From an uncultured Clostridia bacterium (GTDB lineage: Bacteria; Bacillota; Clostridia; TANB77; UBA1234): a stretch of 35,785 nt of DNA. The position numbers and the translations under genes are program-made. Positions 29,349 through 35,785 of this stretch are shown here, piece by piece (position 1 is the first letter of the stretch; every line of letters starts with the position of its first letter). The notes below the pieces were generated by a model. That model did not search any database, was not told the DNA's origin, and was given only the letters and a program-made list of their open reading frames with translations. The stretch spans positions 1 to 35,785 of the forward strand of contig CAKPEF010000020.1 of the NCBI GenBank assembly GCA_934149305.1, written 5' to 3'.

Positions 29349-30392
29349 ATGGATAACCAAGAAGAAAGAATTGTATGCCCGGGGTTAGAAACTGAGGACA
29401 ATGATATTGAAGTTAGCTTAAGACCTAGGGTATTAGATGATTATATAGGACAAGAAAAAGTAAAAGAAAACATGAAAATATATATAGAAGCAGCAAAAAA
29501 AAGAGGTGAAACATTAGACCATACGCTATTATATGGCCCACCTGGGCTTGGTAAGACAACTCTTTCTAATATAATTGCAAATGAAATGAATGCAAATATT
29601 AGAATAACATCTGGTCCAGCAATAGAAAAGCAAGGAGATCTAGCGGCACTTCTTACAAACTTAGCACCAGGTGATGTTTTGTTTATTGATGAAATTCATA
29701 GATTAAATAGAAGTGTAGAAGAAATATTGTATCCAGCATTGGAAGACTTTGCGCTAGATATAATAATAGGAAAAGGTCCAAGCGCAAGGTCAATAAGACT
29801 TGATTTGCCTAAATTTACGCTAATAGGTGCAACAACTAAAGTTGGAAGTTTGTCATCTCCACTTAGAGATAGATTTGGAATAATACATCGTCTAGAATTA
29901 TACTCAAATGATGAATTAAAAACAATAGTAAAGCGTTCTGCAGGAATATTAAAAATCGAAATAACAGATAAAGGCGCATATGAAATCGCATCGCGCTCTA
30001 GAGGAACACCTAGAATAGCAAATAGACTATTAAAAAGAGTTAGAGATTTTGCTCAGGTTCAAGGCGATGGTGTAATAACAGATGAAATAGCGGATGTAGC
30101 TTTATCAAGCTTAGAGATAGACAAGCTTGGCTTAGATAATATAGACAGAACAATGCTAGAAACAATAATAAAAAAATTTGCTGGTGGACCTGTAGGAGTA
30201 GAAACATTAGCATCAGCAGTAGGCGAAGATATAGATACAATCGAAGATGTATACGAGCCATACTTAATGCAAATGGGCTTTTTAAATAGAACACCAAGAG
30301 GAAGAACAGTCACAGTAGAAGCATATAAACATCTTGGAATAGCAGTAGATACAGGTAGCAGGTATAGGCAAATGAATTTGGAGGACGAATAA
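29349..30392 (+). CDS. ruvB: RuvB Holliday-junction branch-migration ATPase
   Basis: 347 residues, usual length. An AAA+ domain with Walker A GPPGLGKTT (63-71), Walker B DEIH (114-117) and the RuvB-specific IGATTKVGSLSSPLRDRFG stretch is followed by the winged-helix C-terminus ending in LNRTPRGRTVT. It drives branch migration with RuvA and RuvC. Neither ruvA nor ruvC is adjacent. TGGAGG precedes ATG 29349 by 7 bases; TATAAT at 29310-29315 is the likely -10. The queH start is two bases after its stop codon. Confidence 0.98.
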   Translation: MDNQEERIVCPGLETEDNDIEVSLRPRVLDDYIGQEKVKENMKIYIEAAKKRGETLDHTLLYGPPGLGKTTLSNIIANEMNANIRITSGPAIEKQGDLAALLTNLAPGDVLFIDEIHRLNRSVEEILYPALEDFALDIIIGKGPSARSIRLDLPKFTLIGATTKVGSLSSPLRDRFGIIHRLELYSNDELKTIVKRSAGILKIEITDKGAYEIASRSRGTPRIANRLLKRVRDFAQVQGDGVITDEIADVALSSLEIDKLGLDNIDRTMLETIIKKFAGGPVGVETLASAVGEDIDTIEDVYEPYLMQMGFLNRTPRGRTVTVEAYKHLGIAVDTGSRYRQMNLEDE

Positions 30393-30393
30393 A

Positions 30394-30948
30394 ATGAAAC
30401 TATTATTACATACATGTTGTGCGCCATGCTCAACATATGTTGTAGATAAATTAAGAAAAGATGGATACGATGATATAACATCACTTTGGTATAATCCTAA
30501 TATTCACCCATATACAGAATACAAAATGAGAAGAGATACTTTAAAAGAATATGCTAAGCAAATAAATCTTCCACTTATAATCGAAGAAAATTATGGAATA
30601 AGAGAATTCACAAAAAATGTTTCTAGCAACATAGATGGACGTTGTTTATATTGCTATGAATCAAGACTTGAATACACAGCAAAATACGCAAAAGAGCATG
30701 GATATGAAGCGTTTAGCACAACATTATTAGTAAGCCCATATCAAAAGCATGAGTTAATAATAAAAGTGGCAAACAAAATGGCTAGGAAGTATCAAATAGA
30801 ATTTTTGTATCAAGACTTTAGAGAAGGCTTTAGAATAGGCCAACAAATGGCAAGAGATGCAGGACTTTATATGCAAAAATATTGTGGGTGTATATATTCT
30901 GAGGAAGATAGATATAGCAAACAAATTATGCGAGATAAGGGAGGATAA
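30394..30948 (+). CDS. queH: QueH epoxyqueuosine reductase
   Basis: 184 residues of the DUF208/QueH family. It has the N-terminal CCAPCS (C8, C9, C12), RCLYCYESRL (C84, C87), a central TTLLVSPYQKH loop and the C-terminal YCGCIYSEEDRYS (C164, C166). These cysteines bind the 4Fe-4S and neighbouring iron sites and the redox disulfide of QueH. It reduces epoxyqueuosine to queuosine at tRNA position 34, replacing the unrelated QueG. It is tightly coupled to ruvB, with GGAGG inside the end of ruvB. queA and tgt, often nearby, are not in the window. Confidence 0.95.
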   Translation: MKLLLHTCCAPCSTYVVDKLRKDGYDDITSLWYNPNIHPYTEYKMRRDTLKEYAKQINLPLIIEENYGIREFTKNVSSNIDGRCLYCYESRLEYTAKYAKEHGYEAFSTTLLVSPYQKHELIIKVANKMARKYQIEFLYQDFREGFRIGQQMARDAGLYMQKYCGCIYSEEDRYSKQIMRDKGG

Positions 30949-30956
30949 AAAGAAAA

Positions 30957-31427
30957 GTGAGAATGAATCCTATGGAAAACTTAAAAGATTTAATAATTTA
31001 CCAAAGTCAAAATAACGATAATATTTCTGTAGAAGTTTTATATGATAATGAAGATTTTTGGTTAACTCAAAAGTCTATGGCTAAATTATTTAATGTTGAA
31101 GTTAATACTATAAATTACCATTTGAAAGAGATTTTTAAATCAGGCGAGTTAACAGAAGAATCAGTTATTCGAAAAATTCGAATAACTGCAAATGACGGGA
31201 AAAACTATAATACAAACTTCTACAGCCTAGATGCAATAATTGCTGTGGGTTATAGAGCAAACTCAAAACAAGCAACGGATTTTAGAATATGGGCAACTAA
31301 TACACTAAAAGAATACATAAAAAAAGGCTTTGTTTTAAATGATGAATTACTAAAAAACGGGCCCAAATTCGGAAAAGATTATTTCAAAGAATTATTTAGG
31401 AGATATACAGTATGTATAAAAATATAG
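30957..31427 (+). pseudogene. RhuM-family protein, C-terminally truncated
   Basis: 156 residues against roughly 330 for the family. The N-terminal part is typical: FWLTQKSMAKLFNV with helix-turn-helix-like character, NTINYHLKEIFKSGEL, and YSLDAIIAVGYRANS then FRIWATNTLKEYIKKGF. It breaks at GPKFGKDYFKEL, where intact relatives continue for well over 100 residues. The last nine residues are read from the RBS and start of the cupin gene, so a deletion fused the two. The start is uncertain: GTG 30957, ATG 30963 or ATG 30972. RhuM proteins are often in mobile or defence regions; the function is unknown. Confidence 0.78.
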
Positions 31428-31735
31428 ATAAGAAAAAAATATTAAAAATAAAGGATTTAGTAAATCATCAAGACGGACAAGTTGTTAGTAAAACCCTAGT
31501 TCAAAATGAATTAGTTAGCGTTACAGTATTTTCGTTTGATAAAGGAGAAGAAATTTCAACGCATGCATCAAGTGGAGATGCAATGGTAACCGTGCTAGAG
31601 GGAAAGGGAAAATTCACAATAGGTGGAGATATTTTTTATCTAGAAGAAGGAGAGACAATTATCATGCCGAAAGACATGCCACATAGCGTATATGGAGAAG
31701 ATAAATTCAAAATGTTATTAGTAGTATCTTTTTAA
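31412..31735 (+). CDS. Small cupin-domain protein
   Basis: 107 residues, a single cupin_2 barrel. The first motif region, ISTHASSGDAMVTVLEGKG, keeps only one of the usual histidines, and the second has PKDMPHSVYG. It resembles clostridial cupins whose ligand is unknown. AGGAG (31398-31402) stands 9 bases before ATG 31412. The start overlaps the broken RhuM frame by 16 bases. The following 166 bases hold no gene that I can see. Confidence 0.85.
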   Translation: MYKNIDKKKILKIKDLVNHQDGQVVSKTLVQNELVSVTVFSFDKGEEISTHASSGDAMVTVLEGKGKFTIGGDIFYLEEGETIIMPKDMPHSVYGEDKFKMLLVVSF

Positions 31736-31901
31736 AAATAAAAGAAAAATATAGTAGGATAAAAACCAATGTAAAAATGAGTGACAGTCAAGGATAAATG
31801 TAATTGATCTATGAAGAAATATAAAACATGTTGCTAAAAATAAGAAACCTAAGTGAACCAAATAAGGATGAACGAAACGGGGCCAAAGGGGGAGATTCTG
31901 C

Positions 31902-34799
31902 ATGGATTTTTATGCCATTGAAAAAGGTATAGAGGGAGATTCTGAAATAAAAAAATTGCTAAAAGAAAGTGGATTGAACGCGTCACAATTACTAGACTTT
32001 ATAAAGACAGCCGAAGACATAACACCATATGTTGAAGACTTATCAATAATACGAAATATTACAGGCTATATAGAAGATAATGAAAAATTTGGAGAGGCTT
32101 ATAACTCATACGATGAGTTTTTGAATTTTTCAATCGACCTAGTAAAATCTACTGGCGAGGCGAAAAAATATGTAAAAAATAAAGAGTTATTGAAAGGTGG
32201 ATATGGCGAAGTTTATATATTGGCTGCAAACATGGCAGAAGAATGTTTAAACAAACCTGCTAAATTAAATAATCTTGGACTAAAAGGTTATCAAATCGCT
32301 GCATTGATAAGAGGTATAGGCAAAGCAGATGAATATTTAGAAAAACCAGAAATGCTTAAAAAACTTGGAGTGTTTGGCTCTGGATTCGCTGATTTAGTAA
32401 TTGCAGCAGGCAAAGCAGAAGAATATTTAGAAAAGCCAGAAATACTCAATGAATTTATTGTAAGAAGGTTTACTATAAACGAATTGATAATTGCAACTGG
32501 TAAAGTGGAGGAATACTTAAAAAAACCAGAAAAACTTAAAAAATTTAGAGTGTTTGGCTCTGGATTCGTTGAATTGGTGATAGCAGCAGGAAAGGCCGAA
32601 GAATATTTAGAAAAGCCAAAAATACTTGAAGAATTTGAAGTAAGTTGTTTAGAGGTTATAAACCTTATAAAAGCTACTGGTAAAATAGATGAATATATAG
32701 AAATGCCAGAAATGCAAGAGAAACTAGCAAAACTAGGAGCTAAGAATTATATTTTAGATTTAATAGGAGCATCTAAAGATCCTTCAAAGTATTTGACTTT
32801 AAAAAAACTAAGTGAATTAGGAATAATATACGATAGACACTTTAGAAAAGATTTACTAAAGTTAGTAGAAGAATTAAATATAAATGATGACAAAGTATTA
32901 ACGGCAGAAAAAATAAATATAATATACAGATTTAATATAAATACAATTAAAACAATAAGCAGCTTAGAGGAAAGCCAGCATAAAGGTGCAATAAAAATGT
33001 TAGAAAAACTTTGGCGTACGCTTAGGGTAAGAAATTTGGATTGTACTAAATTATTTGATATATTTGGTGCTGACACTTTGTTAAAAATGACACGAAAAAC
33101 ATTAGAAAATGTTGGAGAGATGGCATACAATCACAAAGAAGATTTATTAGAAAAGTGGTATAAGGCAACAGGAGAAAAATTTATACCACATCATGTAGTA
33201 ATGCTAAATATTCCAGAAGATGAAATAGACAACTTTTTATCTAATAGTAAGAGATGGACACAGTTAATGGCAATAGATAATCATGCCTTGAATACTGATG
33301 GAAAGAGAGCTCTTTTAAAAGCAGCATATGCATTTGGTGTATTTAGAGGCGATGATGAGGGCTTTAATAAGGTGATGAGATTGTTTACAGACATACCGAA
33401 AGGTTTGTCGAGCGAAGAGTATGCAAGCGTAATAAATTATCTTGATACAAAATCAAATGAAAACCGAGAATTATTTAATAATGCTTACACTTTAGCTGAA
33501 AATGGCACATATGTTTTAAATCTTGATAGGCAAAAAGATAAAGAAAGTGTAAAAGAAGTAAGAAAAATACTAGAAAAAGCTCAAGTGCCAAGAATTTTGT
33601 CGCCAGAAAAAGCACACAGAATATTTGATTCATTTGAAATGAAATATGACCAAGAATTTCTTAAGTTTTTTATAGAAAATCTTGAAGAAATATTAGTAAA
33701 TCCACAAGTTACAAGAAATATTGCAACAATTCAAAGACAGTTTGCTGATATTACAAGAGTAAACGCAGGTAGAAAAATAACACTAGATGTAGCACAAGAT
33801 TATATAAAGAGTATTTCATATACAGATGTAGATGTTGGAAATGAATGGCTTGCAGAGCTTGTCAAAATAGCAGGATATTCGCAAAGAGATTTTGAAAAAA
33901 TACAAACATTATATAATGAGGGAAAAAATAGAGAATTTTCAAGTATTCCTAGAATACAGGGGGAAGTTAACGGATATACATATGAAATGCTAAGATGCGA
34001 TGATCCGCAAGCATTAACAATTGGAAGGCTAACAGACTGTTGTCAAGAAATACACGGCGCAGGGCAAACAAGTATGGAACACAGCGTTATATCGCCTGAT
34101 GGAAGAGTGTTTTGCGTAAGAGATTCAGATGGCAGAATAGTTGCACAAAGTTGGTTTTGGAGAAATCAATATGCAGGTTGTTTTGATAATATTGAAATAC
34201 CAGATAGAATTTTTGATTTGTATGAAAAAGAACATTCAAACCAAAAGCGAAAAAACTTAGCTAGTGAAATACTAGAAGTATACAAAAAAGCAACAGAAGA
34301 TTTGATGAATGAAGATGAAAAAACATATAAAAATTTATTGCAGAATGGAACAATAACAAATGAACAATATAATGCACTATTATTAGGTAAAGTGACAATA
34401 GGTTTAGGCTATAATGATATTGCAGATGTGATTAAATCTGATAAAACAATGCATGAAGAAAGTACGCCTATTATGGTAAAAGGGACAAAAAGATTACCAG
34501 CACCGTATACAGATGCAAAGAAACAATATATTGTTAAAGAAAAAGAAAAAGCAATAAAGTCTGAATATGAAAATTTATATGTCTATGAAGATGATATTCC
34601 GGTTTACGATAACACCAATATATCTAGTGCAGCATTATTAACACTTCAGAGAATGGCACAATCGGCAGGGAGAGAAAAACTGACAAATATGCATAAAGAA
34701 AATGGAAATATCACAGAATCACAAAAAATAATAAACAGTATAGCAAAAGCTTATGAATTTGAACCAAAAGATACAAAGTTACACCAAGTATTGCCATAA
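31902..34799 (+). CDS. Large repeat protein with a PcfJ-like C-terminal domain, probably frameshifted at its end
   Basis: 965 residues as read; AGGGGGAG is 8 bases before ATG 31902. Not a named family to me. Residues 140-290 are five near-perfect 30-residue repeats beginning GKADEYLEKPEMLKKLG. A helical middle (about 290-620) follows. The region around 690-770 has TIGRLTDCCQEIHGAG, ISPDGRVFCVRDSDGRIVAQ and SWFWRNQYAGCFDNIE, which recall the C-Q/G and v-R-d-s-x-G-x-i-a strands of PcfJ-type proteins linked to conjugative elements. No signal peptide or membrane helix. The frame stops at TAA 34797, but coding-type sequence continues in the -1 frame. It probably forms an operon with the gene at 35074. 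Confidence 0.7.
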   Translation: MDFYAIEKGIEGDSEIKKLLKESGLNASQLLDFIKTAEDITPYVEDLSIIRNITGYIEDNEKFGEAYNSYDEFLNFSIDLVKSTGEAKKYVKNKELLKGGYGEVYILAANMAEECLNKPAKLNNLGLKGYQIAALIRGIGKADEYLEKPEMLKKLGVFGSGFADLVIAAGKAEEYLEKPEILNEFIVRRFTINELIIATGKVEEYLKKPEKLKKFRVFGSGFVELVIAAGKAEEYLEKPKILEEFEVSCLEVINLIKATGKIDEYIEMPEMQEKLAKLGAKNYILDLIGASKDPSKYLTLKKLSELGIIYDRHFRKDLLKLVEELNINDDKVLTAEKINIIYRFNINTIKTISSLEESQHKGAIKMLEKLWRTLRVRNLDCTKLFDIFGADTLLKMTRKTLENVGEMAYNHKEDLLEKWYKATGEKFIPHHVVMLNIPEDEIDNFLSNSKRWTQLMAIDNHALNTDGKRALLKAAYAFGVFRGDDEGFNKVMRLFTDIPKGLSSEEYASVINYLDTKSNENRELFNNAYTLAENGTYVLNLDRQKDKESVKEVRKILEKAQVPRILSPEKAHRIFDSFEMKYDQEFLKFFIENLEEILVNPQVTRNIATIQRQFADITRVNAGRKITLDVAQDYIKSISYTDVDVGNEWLAELVKIAGYSQRDFEKIQTLYNEGKNREFSSIPRIQGEVNGYTYEMLRCDDPQALTIGRLTDCCQEIHGAGQTSMEHSVISPDGRVFCVRDSDGRIVAQSWFWRNQYAGCFDNIEIPDRIFDLYEKEHSNQKRKNLASEILEVYKKATEDLMNEDEKTYKNLLQNGTITNEQYNALLLGKVTIGLGYNDIADVIKSDKTMHEESTPIMVKGTKRLPAPYTDAKKQYIVKEKEKAIKSEYENLYVYEDDIPVYDNTNISSAALLTLQRMAQSAGREKLTNMHKENGNITESQKIINSIAKAYEFEPKDTKLHQVLP
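32319..32768 (+). repeat. Five 90-bp coding repeats within the large protein gene
   Basis: Units start at 32319, 32409, 32499, 32589 and 32679, each encoding 30 residues (GK[AVI][DE]EYLEKPE.L...). Units 1 and 3 share a second half (VFGSGF.[DE]LVIAA) distinct from units 2 and 4, giving a 60-residue higher-order repeat. At the DNA level GTGTTTGGCTCTGGATTCG is identical in units 1 and 3, so duplication or conversion is recent. Confidence 0.9.
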
Positions 34800-35065
34800 T
34801 ATATAGTCAAAACGAACAAAATGAATTAAAAATAGGAGAAATATTAGTTGCACCACAAAGAGATGATTTAGATGAAGAACAAAAGAAAGAAGCTACAGAG
34901 CATGTAGCATATCAGGCAGAAAAAGCATTTGAAAAAATAGGAATAGGAGAAATTTTCATGCAAATTTATGAACAAGATCCTAGTATTTTATCTAATAATT
35001 TCATGACAAAAATAGCAAGAATAGTGGAAAACAAAAAAATAGACAAATCTGAAATTGGAGAATAG
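34763..35065 (+). pseudogene. Out-of-frame C-terminal end of the large repeat protein
   Basis: Opens after a stop in the -1 frame and runs to TAG 35063-35065, encoding IYSQNEQNELKIGEILVAPQ, then RDDLDEEQKKEATEHVAYQA and ending DKSEIGE. It has no start codon with an RBS near the beginning and has coding character. The frame change lies in 34763-34799. The next gene's RBS (AGGAGG) overlaps its stop, as in a normal operon junction. Confidence 0.65.
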
Positions 35066-35073
35066 GAGGACGT

Positions 35074-35523
35074 ATGAGTACAAAAATAAGCAATGAAGAA
35101 TATTCAAATGCATGTGCGGAAGTGCTAGAAATATTAAAATCAGTAAAAGATGAAGATTTAAAAAGAATCCCAAGTGAAGAAATAGAAAATTTAAAAGAAA
35201 ATGCTAATATGGAACATGAATTTTCATACGATGTTACGAAAAATATAAATGAGCAGAATGTATCAAAGGCAGCGAAAGGAATTATAGCATATTTTTTTGT
35301 TAAATACATAGCTACATCAGGTCAAAGACAAAAGATTTTGGCAATCCAACATAAAAAATCAGAAGAAAAGATTATGGCAAGTGGTGTTTATAAAAACAAA
35401 ATTGAAGAAGAAACAACAACAATACCAAAGATGCAAATTCGTGATTTAGTAGAGGTTAAAAATATTAAATGGTATGAAAAGGTTTATTTGTTTTTTAAAA
35501 GAATTTTCGGAAAGGAAAAATAG
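35074..35523 (+). CDS. Small protein of unknown function downstream of the large repeat protein
   Basis: 149 residues, not recognised. An acidic helical N-terminus (about 1-60) is followed by a moderately hydrophobic segment (AAKGIIAYFFVKYIATSG, about 66-83) and a basic C-terminus that ends in WYEKVYLFFKRIFGKEK, an amphipathic membrane-binding-like helix. ATAGGAGGA precedes ATG 35074 and overlaps the stop of the shifted frame, so it is cotranscribed with the large gene and may be its partner. Confidence 0.65.
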   Translation: MSTKISNEEYSNACAEVLEILKSVKDEDLKRIPSEEIENLKENANMEHEFSYDVTKNINEQNVSKAAKGIIAYFFVKYIATSGQRQKILAIQHKKSEEKIMASGVYKNKIEEETTTIPKMQIRDLVEVKNIKWYEKVYLFFKRIFGKEK

Positions 35524-35530
35524 TAAATTT

Positions 35531-35664
35531 GTTACTATTCAGTCTTCAAAAATAAAAGTATGTATCAAATGTAAATGTGTTTTATAAAAATGTCGAGGAG
35601 CTTAGGTGTGCTCCATAAAAACATTACTAGTTAATGCTTATTTACCTTAAGGTTGAACAGTAAC
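35531..35664 (+). repeat. Interspersed repeat, copy J, full length with terminal inverted repeats
   Basis: A 134-bp element from GTTACTATTCAGTCTT (35531-35546) to AAGGTTGAACAGTAAC (35649-35664), which match as inverted repeats at 13 of 16 positions. The core hairpin GGAGCTTAGGTGTGCTCC starts at 35597. The inner left part is nearly identical to copy I. It begins eight bases after the stop codon of the gene at 35074. This is the clearest copy for defining element ends. Confidence 0.85.
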
Positions 35665-35763
35665 AATAAACAAGAAAAAATACGAATATATTTAATTAAA
35701 GTAATGACTATAGGTTTAAAATAGATATGTCACAAAAATAAATATTGAAAGAGAGTACCGAAA

Positions 35764-35785
35764 ATGTTAAGGTTTAAATATCGAC
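35764..35785 (+). CDS. Start of a further gene, cut by the window end
   Basis: ATG 35764 is preceded by GAAAGAGAG and followed by seven open codons (MLRFKYR) to the window edge. Product cannot be judged. Confidence 0.35.

Noticed and set aside
261..35664. The short repeats as a CRISPR array
   Set aside because: They are dispersed over 35 kb, differ in length and sequence, have no regular spacers, and no cas genes are present.

Overview
The window is an AT-rich, densely coded segment that most resembles an uncultured anaerobic Clostridia-type Firmicute. This is inferred from several features: strong AGGAGG-type ribosome binding sites, SLH-domain surface proteins, a SpoIIID sporulation regulator, a class III (oxygen-sensitive) ribonucleotide reductase, RqcH/RqcP/YlmH, and a YabM-HU-RqcP gene order typical of spore-forming Firmicutes. 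No species can be named from the sequence alone. Almost all genes lie on the + strand. The exceptions are rqcH (7029-8702) and one SLH gene (17378-19723).

Layout. 1-3.3 kb: a SpoVB/MurJ-like lipid flippase, HU, RqcP and a small rhodanese. 3.4-6.9 kb: two tandem GH18 enzymes of the spore-cortex-lytic type, the first carrying SLH repeats and a frameshift, separated by a tiny membrane protein of unusual base composition. 7-9.6 kb: rqcH (convergent) and a membrane-anchored lipoprotein-like protein. 9.8-13.7 kb: an anaerobic nucleotide-reduction cluster of nrdD, a glutaredoxin-like redoxin, nrdG and a ferredoxin-thioredoxin-reductase-like protein. 13.8-14.4 kb: an M23 peptidase. 14.4-23.9 kb: a surface-layer locus. 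24-27.5 kb: a CmpB-like membrane protein, YlmH, a phosphoribosyltransferase, an unknown protein and SpoIIID. 27.8-31.7 kb: a lipase-like hydrolase, a LemA-like protein, ruvB, queH, a truncated RhuM and a cupin. 31.9-35.5 kb: a large repeat-containing protein of unknown role plus a small partner.

The most striking structure is the surface-layer locus at 14.4-20.9 kb. An SLH gene with a near-consensus promoter, signal peptide and complete N-terminus (14614-17313) faces a second SLH gene on the opposite strand (17378-19723). The second gene has no promoter, start or signal peptide. Its open frame begins exactly where it becomes almost identical to the first gene. The two share inverted arms of about 295 bp (14987-15280 and 19453-19749), with 85 identical residues in a row. 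A perfect hairpin terminator sits close to the midpoint. A complete tyrosine recombinase gene starts 111 bp outside the right arm. Inverting the interval would join the second gene's 3' part, in frame, to the expressed promoter and signal peptide. This looks like an on/off or either/or antigen switch of the S-layer, as in known phase-variable surface systems, but no inversion can be proven from one sequence.

A second system-level feature is a family of about ten short intergenic repeats with a core close to AGCGGAGCTTAAGTGTGCTCC. All are in the same orientation and all lie upstream of + strand genes. The longest copies carry terminal inverted repeats like a MITE. Two copies have fully palindromic cores with different but compensating arm sequences.
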